From Rhodocyclales bacterium (GTDB lineage Bacteria; Pseudomonadota; Gammaproteobacteria; Burkholderiales; Rhodocyclaceae), in NCBI GenBank assembly GCA_026399435.1, contig JAPLQX010000049.1:1-50935 (forward strand): DNA of 50,935 nt. The letters run 5' to 3'. Positions 19,215 to 27,259 of this stretch are shown here, one piece after another. A model generated the notes under the pieces. It did no database searches. It worked only from the letters and a program-made list of their open reading frames with translations, and was not told where the DNA came from. Each line of letters opens with the position of its first letter. Within the stretch, counting starts at the first letter, position 1. A program made the position numbers and the translations under genes.

Positions 19215-19974
19215 GCGGCTGCGCTGCCTGCGTCAGGACCGGCTTGCCGGAATCCTGCACACGAAGCCCGCCTGCGCCGGCCGGGGGATTGAAAGTCGGC
19301 GCTGGCAGTACGGCGGGAAACTCGACGCTGTCGAGCGTGGTGGTGCCGGTGTACTCGCCCATCGCGAAATGCCGCTCGATCATGGCCACGCGCCGGCCGG
19401 CGACGCTGCGGTAATCCTCATAGCCGGTGGCGAACTCCATCGAGGCGTTGTTGATGGTCAGTATTCCGCGCGAGCGCAGGATCAGCCGGGATTCTGCATC
19501 GATTTCGACGATCAGCTTGATTCCCTCCTGCACCGGCCATTCCAGCACCCTGACCGGTCTTCCGTCACCGTTTTTTCCGGTGCCGAGATCGATCACGCGG
19601 CGCGCGTTTTCCTGCAGCCGCCAGGGCAGCGCCATGCGTGCCGCCTGCAGCGCCAGCGAGCCGTGAAACGCGGGCGTGGCCGGCTGGCCCTGCTGCCATG
19701 CTTCGTTGCCGCGCAGCAGGCGCGATTCGGTTTCATCGGGATACCCGATTTCGATGCGGAAGCGGTCGGGCGCCTGCCACCAGCGTTCCACCACCGCGTT
19801 GCCGCGGCGCAGGGATTCGATCACGCCGCGTTCGTGGATCGCTGTCGGCGCCGCGCCGCCGCCGTGTGCGGCGAGCACTTCCGCCAGAAGTCCGCGGACA
19901 TCGGCCAGCGCCGGGGTGGTCAGCGCCAGCCACAGCAGGCAGGCGATTGATGCTTTGCTTGGGAATCCCGCCAT
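19201..19974 (-). CDS. Exported protein of unknown function, lipoprotein-sorting-like
   Basis: A 257-residue protein with a clear signal peptide (SIACLLWLALTTPALA). The remainder, with short beta-rich segments such as ERWWQAPDRFRIEIGYPDE, RLILRSRG and TGTTTLDSVEFP, resembles the LolA/LolB-like outer membrane lipoprotein-sorting fold in general style. I cannot name a family. AGGAG six bases before the ATG at 19974 supports this start over the longer open frame. It is followed upstream, on the same strand, by another exported protein gene, and it overlaps the convergent enoyl-CoA hydratase. Confidence 0.78.
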   Translation of the reverse strand: MAGFPSKASIACLLWLALTTPALADVRGLLAEVLAAHGGGAAPTAIHERGVIESLRRGNAVVERWWQAPDRFRIEIGYPDETESRLLRGNEAWQQGQPATPAFHGSLALQAARMALPWRLQENARRVIDLGTGKNGDGRPVRVLEWPVQEGIKLIVEIDAESRLILRSRGILTINNASMEFATGYEDYRSVAGRRVAMIERHFAMGEYTGTTTLDSVEFPAVLPAPTFNPPAGAGGLRVQDSGKPVLTQAAQPLSGP

Positions 19975-20020
19975 GATTGCTCCTGTTGTTATTCCCGTTC
20001 GGGCACGGAACCGGTTCGCC

Positions 20021-20467
20021 TCAGGAATCCAGCTTGCCTTTGTTCTCCGGCCGCGGATTCTGCGGCGGCGGCGTCTTGGGCGCCAGATTGACCTTGGCAC
20101 CACCGAGGCTCTGGGTGATCTCGATCACGCCGGACAGTATCCGGTCCTCGGGCTTTTTCTGGCAGTAGCTGTCGAGCAGCGGAATCAGCACGCTGGCATT
20201 GGCGATGACCGGGCTCGCCGTTTCAGTTCCCGCACGCGCATAGACGTTGTGGCCGGAGATGAATCCCTGCGCCCACTCCAGCACCATGGCGCGCGCTTCG
20301 GTATTGCCCGATTCCTTCCAGTGCTGCCATTCGCTGCATTTGCGAATTCCCATGCCGGTCAGCTTGACGTCCCTGGTCTGCGCCTGGGCGTCGACCGCCG
20401 CAACGGCAAGCAGAACCAGCGCAAGGACAGGAACTATCGTGGCGGCGCGAAGCGGGTGGCTGGGCAT
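20021..20467 (-). CDS. Small exported hypothetical protein
   Basis: A 148-residue protein with a signal peptide (TIVPVLALVLLAVAAVDAQA). The mature part has two cysteines (KCSEWQHW and DSYCQKKPE) that could form a disulfide, and a WAQGFISGHNV segment. These features recall small secreted proteins such as the Rap1a/Tai immunity-like group, but the match is too loose to name it. The C-terminus is proline-rich (KTPPPQNPRPENKG). It lies 46 bases upstream of the other exported gene on the same strand. Confidence 0.72.
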   Translation of the reverse strand: MPSHPLRAATIVPVLALVLLAVAAVDAQAQTRDVKLTGMGIRKCSEWQHWKESGNTEARAMVLEWAQGFISGHNVYARAGTETASPVIANASVLIPLLDSYCQKKPEDRILSGVIEITQSLGGAKVNLAPKTPPPQNPRPENKGKLDS

Positions 20468-20530
20468 CGTGTGGGCAGGACGAATTTGAGAAGCAGGGGA
20501 TATCCTAGCAGTTTGCCGTCGCGGGTTCGT

Positions 20531-21640
20531 TCAGCAGGCGAGCCGGTCGACAACGTGGTCGGCGAGGGCGAGGCAGGCGGTCAGGCCCGGCGACTCGATG
20601 CCATACAGGCAGACCAGGCCGGGCACGCCGTGCTCGGCCGGGCCGGAGACGAGAAAGTCCCTGGCGGGCTCGCCCGGCGCGTGCGGTTTGGGGCGGATGC
20701 CGGCATAGGCGGGCAGCAGCGCGCCATCGGGAAGCTGCGGCCAGTAGCGCCGCACTTCGGCGTAGAAGGCGTCGGCACGTTCGGGGGCGACCGTGTAGTC
20801 GATGCGGTCTATCCATTCCACATCGGGACCGAAGCGGGCCTGCCCGCCGAGGTCGAGCGTGAGGTGCACGCCGAGCCCGGCCGCTTCGGGCACCGGGTAG
20901 ATCAGTCGTGAAAAGGGCGCGCGTCCTGCCAGTGCGTAGTAGTTGCCCTTGGCGTAGGAGAGCGGCGGCACGACTGCCGGCGGCAGGCCGTGCAGGCGCT
21001 GCGCGAATGCCTGGGCACCGAGGCCGGCGCAATTCACCACGGTGGTGGCGTGCAACTGCATGGCGTCCTCGGCGTCGATGCCGACGTCGAGGACGATGCC
21101 GTCGCTGACGATCTCGCCACCCCGCACCGGGCTTTGCAGGGCCAGCACGGCGCCGTCGCGTTCGGCGTCGCCGAGCAGGGAGAGCATCAGGGCATGACTG
21201 TCGATGATCCCGGTCGACGGCGACAACAGCGCGGCGCTGCATTCGAGTGCCGGCTCGAGCGCGCGGGCTGCATCGCGCGACAGGAATTGCAGGTCATCCA
21301 CGCCATTGGCCGCGGCACCGGCGGCGATGCGGTTGAGCTGCTCACGCTGCGTTTCGCCCGCGGCAACGATCAGCTTGCCGCAGCGCCGGTGGCTTATGCC
21401 GCGCTCCTCGCAATAGGCGTAGAGCATGCCGCGTCCGGCGACGCAGAGCCGGGCCTTGAGCGATCCCGCGGCATAGTAGATGCCGGCATGGACTACTTCG
21501 CTGTTGCGCGCACTGATGCCCGTGCCGAAAGCGCTTTCGGCTTCAAGAATCAGCACGTCGCGACCGGCGGCGGCCAGCCTGCGCGCGACCGCCAGACCGA
21601 TGACGCCGGCGCCGATGACGGCACAATCGATTTTCTCCAT
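20531..21640 (-). CDS. FAD-dependent oxidoreductase, LhgO/DAO-like
   Basis: A 369-residue flavoprotein of the D-amino-acid oxidase/glycerol-3-phosphate dehydrogenase superfamily. The FAD site is [16 protein letters not shown] at the N-terminus, then [21 protein letters not shown], a segment typical of L-2-hydroxyglutarate oxidases, and a C-terminal [15 protein letters not shown] and [15 protein letters not shown]-2-hydroxyglutarate or a similar 2-hydroxy acid is the likely substrate. The start ATG at 21640 begins directly at the Rossmann fold; the longer open frame upstream crosses the divergent DsrE gene. Confidence 0.88.
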   Translation of the reverse strand: MEKIDCAVIGAGVIGLAVARRLAAAGRDVLILEAESAFGTGISARNSEVVHAGIYYAAGSLKARLCVAGRGMLYAYCEERGISHRRCGKLIVAAGETQREQLNRIAAGAAANGVDDLQFLSRDAARALEPALECSAALLSPSTGIIDSHALMLSLLGDAERDGAVLALQSPVRGGEIVSDGIVLDVGIDAEDAMQLHATTVVNCAGLGAQAFAQRLHGLPPAVVPPLSYAKGNYYALAGRAPFSRLIYPVPEAAGLGVHLTLDLGGQARFGPDVEWIDRIDYTVAPERADAFYAEVRRYWPQLPDGALLPAYAGIRPKPHAPGEPARDFLVSGPAEHGVPGLVCLYGIESPGLTACLALADHVVDRLAC

Positions 21641-21692
21641 GGGGAATTTGTGGCAGAGTGAAGTCGATGAGGTGCTGCGGAGGATAACCGAC

Positions 21693-22121
21693 ATGAAGCT
21701 GAGACAATTCACGACATTTGCGCTGATGGCCGTGCTCGCGCTCGCGGCCGCTGCCGTTCGCGCAGCGGATGCGGCGCCGGCAACGATGAACCGCATCGTG
21801 TTTCAGGTCAATGAAGACGACTCGAAGAAGTGGAACACGGTGCTGTCCAACGTCAACAACGTGCAGGAAGAGCTCGGCCGGGCGGACGTTACGGTCGTCC
21901 TGATCGGGCCCGGACTCGGCATGATCAAGGCCGATGCGCTGACCGCCAATCGGGTGCAGGACGCGATGGCGGCCGGCGTGCGTTTCGTCGCCTGCGTAAA
22001 TTCGATGCAGTCGATGCACCTGACGAAGGACGACATGATTGACGGCATCGCCTACGCCAGGGCCGGCTATGTCGAGATCATGCGCCTGCAGCAGCAGGGC
22101 TGGGTCTATATCCGGCCATAG
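21693..22121 (+). CDS. Exported DsrE-like protein, first of a tandem pair
   Basis: A 142-residue protein with a signal peptide ([16 protein letters not shown]) and a DsrE/DsrF-like domain. Conserved-looking elements are [35 protein letters not shown] and C101 in VACVNSM, the position of the sulfur-handling cysteine in many DsrE folds. GGAGG lies eight bases before the ATG. The neighbouring gene encodes a clear paralogue with the same order of motifs, so a duplication is likely. A periplasmic sulfur-relay role is inferred. Confidence 0.85.
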   Translation: MKLRQFTTFALMAVLALAAAAVRAADAAPATMNRIVFQVNEDDSKKWNTVLSNVNNVQEELGRADVTVVLIGPGLGMIKADALTANRVQDAMAAGVRFVACVNSMQSMHLTKDDMIDGIAYARAGYVEIMRLQQQGWVYIRP

Positions 22122-22232
22122 GGTCTGTATATTTCCGCATAAGCATAGTGGTTGGCAGCCCGCCACGCCGGGCTGCTATGCTTGACCAACTGCGCACCAG
22201 ACGCAGCTTTCAACCACCCGAGGAGAAAACCC

Positions 22233-22712
22233 ATGATCGCCATGAATCGTAAGCTGGCTGCCGCCTTCGCCTGTGCGGCCCTTGCCCTGCCCCTGAGTTC
22301 CATTGCCGCCGACGAGCCGAAAAAAGCCGTTGCCGTGCAGAAGAAAAAGTCGGTCGCGAAAATGCCGCAAAAAGAGCGCGTCATCATCCAGGTGTCCGAT
22401 GCCGATCCGCAGAAATGGAATCTGGCGCTGAACAACGCGAAGAACGTGCAAACGGATCTCGGCGCGGACAAGACGGAGATCGAGATCGTGGCCTACGGCC
22501 CCGGCATCGGCATGCTGAAGGCCGATGCACTTATTGCCAACCGCATCGAGGAAGCCGTCGCCAGCGGCATCAAGGTGGTGGCCTGCGAGAACACCATGAA
22601 AGCCCAGAAGCTGACCAAAGACGACATGCAGAAGAACATCGAATACGTCGGGGCCGGCGTAGTCGAGCTGATGCGCAAGCAACAGCAGGGCTATGCCTAC
22701 ATCCGCCCCTGA
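22233..22712 (+). CDS. Exported DsrE-like protein, second of a tandem pair
   Basis: A 159-residue paralogue of the preceding gene. After a signal peptide (KLAAAFACAALALPLSSIAA) comes a lysine-rich linker (KKAVAVQKKKSVAKMPQK) not present in the first copy, then the shared domain: QKWNLALNNAKNVQTDL, YGPGIGMLKADALIANRI and C118 in VACENTM. Both proteins end in a near-identical YIRP. AGGAG precedes the ATG. The HAD phosphatase gene follows 17 bases later. Confidence 0.85.
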   Translation: MIAMNRKLAAAFACAALALPLSSIAADEPKKAVAVQKKKSVAKMPQKERVIIQVSDADPQKWNLALNNAKNVQTDLGADKTEIEIVAYGPGIGMLKADALIANRIEEAVASGIKVVACENTMKAQKLTKDDMQKNIEYVGAGVVELMRKQQQGYAYIRP

Positions 22713-22729
22713 TTCGTCCGGCTGTCCCG

Positions 22730-23380
22730 ATGCTTGACTGGTCGCGCATCGATACCGTCCTGCTCGACATGGACGGTACGCTGCTCGACCTGCATTTCGA
22801 CAACCATTTCTGGCAGACCCATCTGCCGCGGCGCTATGCCGAAGCGCGCGGCCTGTCGCCCGAGGCCGGGCGCGAAGAGTTGATGGCGCGCTATCACACG
22901 CGTGCCGGGACGCTGGACTGGTACTCGGTGGATTTCTGGGAAACCGCGCTGGAACTGGACATCATGCGCCTCAAGGAAGAGGTTGCCCACCTGATCGAGA
23001 TCCACCCGCACGTGACGGCCTTCCTCGAAGCGATGCGCGCCAGCGGCCGGCGGGTGGTGTTGGCGACCAATGCCCACCACAAGAGTGTGACGCTGAAGAT
23101 GGCGCGAACGGGGCTTTCGCCGCACTTTGACGCGATCGTCAGTTCGCACGCGCTGGGCGCGGCCAAGGAGGAACAGGCCTTCTGGCAGCGCCTCAACGAG
23201 ATCGAGCCCTTCGATCCGGCGCGCACGGTGCTGGTCGATGACAGCCTGCCGGTGCTTGACAGCGCCCGCCGCTACGGCATCGCGCATCTGGTCACGATCA
23301 AGAAGCCGGACACGAAGCAGCCGGAAAAGCACACCGGCGACTATCCGGCGATCGATGATTTCTCGCAACTGATGCCTTGA
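22730..23380 (+). CDS. yrfG: HAD-family phosphatase, YrfG-like (GMP/IMP nucleotidase)
   Basis: A 216-residue HAD hydrolase. Catalytic D13 and D15 are in LLDMDGTLLD, motif II is LATNAH, the motif III lysine is in LGAAKEEQAFW, and motif IV is VLVDDSLPVL. The N-terminal LHFDNHFWQTHLPRRYAE and the WYSVDFW segment are characteristic of YrfG, which dephosphorylates GMP and IMP. Whether this protein has that specificity is inference. A stretch of hairpin repeats separates it from the malonate operon. Confidence 0.86.
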   Translation: MLDWSRIDTVLLDMDGTLLDLHFDNHFWQTHLPRRYAEARGLSPEAGREELMARYHTRAGTLDWYSVDFWETALELDIMRLKEEVAHLIEIHPHVTAFLEAMRASGRRVVLATNAHHKSVTLKMARTGLSPHFDAIVSSHALGAAKEEQAFWQRLNEIEPFDPARTVLVDDSLPVLDSARRYGIAHLVTIKKPDTKQPEKHTGDYPAIDDFSQLMP

Positions 23381-23421
23381 TTCGGGGGTGTTGCACAGGG
23401 CAATCGCATGAAGCGCCAACT

Positions 23422-23537
23422 CCCTCCCCGTCAAGGGGAGGGCTGGGGTGGGGATGGGGCAAGCTGGCGGTGACACGCCGACGGAACGCCCGTTTCCTCC
23501 CCCATCCCCCTCCCGGCCTCCCCCTTGAAGGGGGAGG
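23422..23537. repeat. Inverted pair of C-rich hairpin repeats
   Basis: The intergenic region 23381-23652 holds two facing copies of one repeat. Copy one has CCCTCCCC-gtcaa-GGGGAGGG at 23422-23442 followed by a G-run tail; copy two is its inverse, ending in a 10-bp hairpin CCTCCCCCTT/AAGGGGGAGG at 23517-23537. Short open frames across it are repeat artefacts. Nothing else recognisable lies between yrfG and the operator at 23617. Confidence 0.7.
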
Positions 23538-23616
23538 AGATGCTGGTTCCTGCATTCATGCGATTGCACTGGTGTGTTGCAGTGCAGCTTGACCGCCCCA
23601 CCGGCCTCCGGTAAGT

Positions 23617-23640
23617 TGTATACAAAATATCGTATGCAAT
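23617..23640. promoter_or_regulatory. Palindromic GntR-family operator before the malonate operon
   Basis: A perfect 10-base palindrome TTGTATACAA (23617-23626) is followed, with 14-base periodicity, by a degenerate copy TCGTATGCAA (23631-23640). The pair lies just upstream of the GTG start of a GntR/FCD regulator at 23653, in a locally AT-rich stretch. TGTATACA-type palindromes are common targets of FCD-type GntR regulators, and MatR of Rhizobium is known to bind a TTGTA/TACA-like site. It probably mediates autoregulation with malonate or malonyl-CoA as effector. Confidence 0.65.
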
Positions 23641-23652
23641 CATAAAATCTAC

Positions 23653-24324
23653 GTGAAAACAAGGGTTAATCGATCATCTCTGTCGCAACAGGCCGTCGAT
23701 TTGCTGCGCGAGCAGATCTACAACCACGTGCTGGCGCCGGGCCGGCGGCTGGACGAGGCGGCGCTGGCCGAGCAGCTCGGCATCAGCCGGACGCCGCTGC
23801 GCGAAGCGCTCAAGGTCCTGTCGAGCGAGGGGCTGGTCGATCTGCAGCCGCACAAGGGCTGCTTCGTCACCGAGTTGACGCTGCGCGATCTGGAGGAGAT
23901 TTTCCCCATCATGGCCACGCTCGAAGGGCGCGTCGCCCACGAGGTGGCGGAGAAGCGCACGCCGGCCCAGCTCAAGGCGCTCGACGCCCTGCATGAGAAG
24001 CTGGAAAAGCACGCGGCGGCGGACGACGTGAATCGCTACTACGAAACCAACTACGTTTTCCACGACCAGATGCAGGAATGCGCCGGCAACCGTTGGTTGC
24101 AGATGGTGATCGGCGATTTGCGAAAACTGCTGAAACTATCCCGCCATCATTCGCTGCGGCTGGAGGGCCGGCTGGCCGCATCGCTGGCCGAACATCGTGC
24201 GCTGATGCAGGCCTTGCGCCGGCAGGATGCCGATGCGGCGGAGCGGGTGATGCGCGGACATCTACTGGCGCAGCTCGAGGCACTGCGCGAAATGTCGCTG
24301 GCAGCGGAGGCGGTTCATGGTTGA
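23653..24324 (+). CDS. matR: GntR/FCD-family transcriptional regulator of malonate genes
   Basis: A 223-residue FadR-like regulator. The winged helix-turn-helix covers about residues 15-75 with the recognition region LGISRTPLREALKVLSSEGLV; the C-terminal FCD ligand domain has the expected E and H positions (LEGRVAHEVAE, VFHDQM). The start is GTG (GTGAAAACAAGG). Its 3' end overlaps malonyl-CoA decarboxylase by eight bases, and the operator lies immediately upstream. By position and family it matches MatR of rhizobial mat operons. Confidence 0.88.
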   Translation: MKTRVNRSSLSQQAVDLLREQIYNHVLAPGRRLDEAALAEQLGISRTPLREALKVLSSEGLVDLQPHKGCFVTELTLRDLEEIFPIMATLEGRVAHEVAEKRTPAQLKALDALHEKLEKHAAADDVNRYYETNYVFHDQMQECAGNRWLQMVIGDLRKLLKLSRHHSLRLEGRLAASLAEHRALMQALRRQDADAAERVMRGHLLAQLEALREMSLAAEAVHG

Positions 24325-25663
24325 CGGACTGGTGCAGCGTTTGCGCTCGATAGTTATGCGCAGCGGTACCCCCGGGGGCGGCGCTGGCGGTACGGCGAGC
24401 GTCGGGCCGAAGCAGCTCGACGAATGGCGCCGGCAGCTCGCCGAGTGTGCCGAGGCGCGCGGCGGCGAGGTGTCGGCGCGGACCCGGGCAGCGGCCCTGG
24501 CGCAGACCTGTCTCGAGCTCGATGACAGCGGACGCCACGCCTTCCTGCGCCTGATCTCGCTCGAGTTCGGCCCCGCGCCGGAGCGCGTGGCGAAGGCCCA
24601 CGAGGCCTACCAGCAAGCGGTGGGCACCGGGGGCCAATGGGATGCCGAGGCCGAATTGCGCGCGGCCTTGCGCTCGGCGCGGCTGCGCATCCTGACCCAG
24701 TTCAACGCGATTCCGCAAGGCGTCAAGTTCCTCGTTGATTTGCGCGCCGATTTGTTGCGCTATCTGGATGAAGATCCCGAGCTGGCGCCTCTGGATCGCG
24801 AGCTCGAGTCGCGCCTCGCCGCCTGGTTCGATGTCGGATTTCTCGAGCTGCAGCGCATCACCTGGAATTCGTCGGCGGCGCTGCTCGAAAAACTGATCCA
24901 GTACGAGGCGGTGCATGAAATCCGCTCCTGGACCGACCTCAAGGACCGGCTCGATTCGGACCGTCGCCTCTACGCATTTTTTCATCCGCGGATGCCGATG
25001 GAGCCGCTGATCTTCGTCGAGGTGGCGCTCACCGATCGTCTCGCCGACAGCGTGCAGGCCCTGCTCGACGAGCACGCGCCGGTGTTCGATTCGCGCCGCG
25101 CCGATACCGCGATTTTCTACTCGATATCCAACACGCAGGCCGGCTTGCGCGGCGTGTCCTTCGGCAGCTTTTTGCTGAAGCGTGTGATCGACGATCTGCA
25201 ACGCGATTTTCCCAAGCTGCGGCACTTCGCCACCTTGTCACCCCTGCCAGGATTTGCGTCGTGGGCGCGGAAGAATCCGCAGGCGCTGATCGACGTTGGG
25301 CTCGAACTCGACGCCGGGCAGCTGGCCGCGGGCGACTGGACGCAGAACGCCGCAGCGGCACGCGAGATCAGCGACGCGCTGGCGCGGCTTGCAGCGCGCT
25401 ACCTGACGCTGGCAAAAGCCAGCCGTGGCGATGGGAGGCAGCCGTTCGATGCGGTCGCGCGTTTTCATCTCGGCAATGGCGCCCGCATCGAGCGCATCAA
25501 TCCGCTGGGCGATGCCTCGCCGAAGGGCATGCAGCAGTCTTTCGGCGTCATGGTGAATTACCTGTACGACGTCGACGATCTCGAGAACAACGTCGAAAGT
25601 TTCGCCCGCGAGGGTACTATCGCCACGTCGGCCGCCGTCAGGCGCCAGGCACGGCAAAACTAA
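24317..25663 (+). CDS. matA: Malonyl-CoA decarboxylase
   Basis: Converts malonyl-CoA to acetyl-CoA and CO2. The 448-residue protein has a helical N-terminal domain and a C-terminal GNAT-like catalytic domain with FHPRMPMEPLIFVEVAL, SISNTQAGLRGVSFG (269-283; catalytic serine) and H384 in ARFHLGNGA. The ATG at 24317 has GGAGG in front. Residues 12-24 (IVMRSGTPGGGAG) are encoded by a 39-bp dispersed element and look foreign in this enzyme's N-terminus. The element does not shift the frame, and this end of the protein is variable in the family. Confidence 0.94.
   Translation: MVDGLVQRLRSIVMRSGTPGGGAGGTASVGPKQLDEWRRQLAECAEARGGEVSARTRAAALAQTCLELDDSGRHAFLRLISLEFGPAPERVAKAHEAYQQAVGTGGQWDAEAELRAALRSARLRILTQFNAIPQGVKFLVDLRADLLRYLDEDPELAPLDRELESRLAAWFDVGFLELQRITWNSSAALLEKLIQYEAVHEIRSWTDLKDRLDSDRRLYAFFHPRMPMEPLIFVEVALTDRLADSVQALLDEHAPVFDSRRADTAIFYSISNTQAGLRGVSFGSFLLKRVIDDLQRDFPKLRHFATLSPLPGFASWARKNPQALIDVGLELDAGQLAAGDWTQNAAAAREISDALARLAARYLTLAKASRGDGRQPFDAVARFHLGNGARIERINPLGDASPKGMQQSFGVMVNYLYDVDDLENNVESFAREGTIATSAAVRRQARQN
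24350..24388 (+). repeat. 39-bp dispersed element, copy in malonyl-CoA decarboxylase
   Basis: Starts ATAGTTATGCG, has a CCCCCGGGGG centre and ends GGCGCTGGC. It is read in frame as IVMRSGTPGGGAG. Near-identical copies lie in the malonyl-CoA synthetase gene (29628-29666, same strand and same reading frame) and in a heptosyltransferase gene (41181-41219, opposite strand). Confidence 0.8.
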
Positions 25664-25683
25664 AATCAAATGAGGAGACCCGC

Positions 25684-26700
25684 ATGACTACCCGCCGCTC
25701 AATTCTGCAAGCTGCACTGGCCGCTGCGCCGCTGATGCTGTTCGGACGCCAGGCCATCGCCGCCGAACCTCTGAAGATTTCGCACCAGTTTCCCGGCGGC
25801 ACCATCGACTCCGGCGATTTCCGCGACCGCCTGTGCCGCAAGTTCGCGCAGGAAGTGGAGGCTCGCACCAAAGGCGCGCTCAAGTTCCAGATCTATCCCG
25901 GCTCGTCGCTGATGAAGACCAACGCCCAGTTCAGCGCGATGCGCAAGGGCGCGCTGGACATGAGCCTGTACCCGCTGCCCTATGCCGGCGGCGAAGTGCC
26001 TGAACTCAACCTCGGGCTCATGCCCGGCCTGGTCACCTCCTACGAACAGGCGGCGACCTGGAAGAACGCCGAGATCGGCAAGGCGCTCAACGAGCTGCTG
26101 CTGGAGAAGGGCATCGTCATCGTCAGCTGGATCTGGCAGGCCGGCGGCGTCGCCAGTCGTGCCGCACCGCTGGTCAATCCGGAAGATGCAAAAGGCATGA
26201 AAGTGCGCGGCGGCAGCAAGGAAATGGACATGATCCTCAAGGCCGCCGGCGCCTCGGTGCTGTCCCTGCCCTCGAACGAAATCTATGCCGCAATGCAGAC
26301 CGGCGCCGCCGACGCGGCGATGACCTCATCGACCAGCCTGATCTCCTTCCGTCTCGAGGAAGTCTCGAAGCACCTGACGACCGGTCGCGGCAAGGCCTAC
26401 TGGTTCATGGCGGAACCGCTCATGATGGCGAAGAGCGTGTTCGACAAGCTGCCGAAGGACCAGCAGCAGGTCATCATGCAGGTCGGCGTCGAAATGGAAA
26501 AGTTCGGCACCGAGCAGGCGCGGATCGACGACAAGCAGGTTGCCGACATTTACGCCAAGGCCGGCGCCAAGGTCTATGACCTCGACGACAAGGCGGTGAA
26601 GAAGTGGCAGGCGCTGGCGCGCGACACGGCGTGGAAAGACTTTGCGGCCAAGTCGGCGAACTGCGCGCGAATGCTGCAACTGGCCGAGAAGACGCTCTGA
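25684..26700 (+). CDS. matP: TRAP transporter substrate-binding protein, probable malonate carrier DctP
   Basis: Periplasmic binding component, 338 residues. The signal peptide has a twin-arginine-like TTRRSILQAALAAAPL start ending in AIAA. The DctP fold shows LKISHQFPGG, YPGSSLMKTNAQFSAMRKGALDM and the substrate-binding arginine region MKVRGGSKEMD. GAGGAG lies before the ATG at 25684. Its place between malonyl-CoA decarboxylase and DctQM-MatB supports malonate as substrate; this arrangement (MatPQM) is known from Sinorhizobium. Confidence 0.9.
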   Translation: MTTRRSILQAALAAAPLMLFGRQAIAAEPLKISHQFPGGTIDSGDFRDRLCRKFAQEVEARTKGALKFQIYPGSSLMKTNAQFSAMRKGALDMSLYPLPYAGGEVPELNLGLMPGLVTSYEQAATWKNAEIGKALNELLLEKGIVIVSWIWQAGGVASRAAPLVNPEDAKGMKVRGGSKEMDMILKAAGASVLSLPSNEIYAAMQTGAADAAMTSSTSLISFRLEEVSKHLTTGRGKAYWFMAEPLMMAKSVFDKLPKDQQQVIMQVGVEMEKFGTEQARIDDKQVADIYAKAGAKVYDLDDKAVKKWQALARDTAWKDFAAKSANCARMLQLAEKTL

Positions 26701-26707
26701 CCGCTCC

Positions 26708-27259
26708 ATGAGTCACGGCTACGATCCGCGCCTGCCCGGTCCGAACGGGCCGGCGGCAGGCGTGCTCGGCGCACTCGACCGCGCGATGAGCCTGGTGAAC
26801 CGCGCGCTGCTGGTGCCCTGCATGCTGGCGCTGCTGGCCGCCGCGGGCATCCTGACTTATAGCGTGTTCGCTCGCTATTTTTTCAAGATCGCCACCGACT
26901 GGCAGGACGAGGCCGCGGTATTCTTGCTGGTCGGCGCCACCTTCCTGTCCGGCGCTTATGTGCAATCGCAGCGCGGCCACATCGGCATCGAGGCGCTGGC
27001 GGGCGTTCTGTCGCCGCGGGTGAATCGCTGGCGCCTGATGCTGGTGGATGCCGCCAGCAGTGCGTTCTGCCTGTTCTTCGCCTGGAAGTCGTGGACGCTG
27101 TGGCACGAAGCCTGGCGCGAAGGGCAGACGACGACGAGCTCCTGGGGGCCGCCGCTGTGGATTCCCTACTCGATCATGGCGTTGGGCATGACCCTGGTCG
27201 GCATCCAGCTGCTGCTGCATTTGATGGCGCGTGTTGTCGCCGTGAGGACGGCGCAATGA
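26708..27259 (+). CDS. matQ: TRAP transporter small permease, DctQ
   Basis: A 183-residue inner membrane protein with four predicted helices, the usual number for DctQ. The family's WQDEAAVFLLVGATFLSGAYVQSQRGHIGIE segment follows the first helix (in pieces: TDWQDEAAVF and RGHIGIEAL). It stabilises or couples the large permease to the binding protein. The stop overlaps the DctM start by four bases. Confidence 0.92.
   Translation: MSHGYDPRLPGPNGPAAGVLGALDRAMSLVNRALLVPCMLALLAAAGILTYSVFARYFFKIATDWQDEAAVFLLVGATFLSGAYVQSQRGHIGIEALAGVLSPRVNRWRLMLVDAASSAFCLFFAWKSWTLWHEAWREGQTTTSSWGPPLWIPYSIMALGMTLVGIQLLLHLMARVVAVRTAQ

Noticed and set aside
23377..23592. Short open frames between yrfG and the GntR regulator
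   Set aside because: They consist of translated hairpin repeats.
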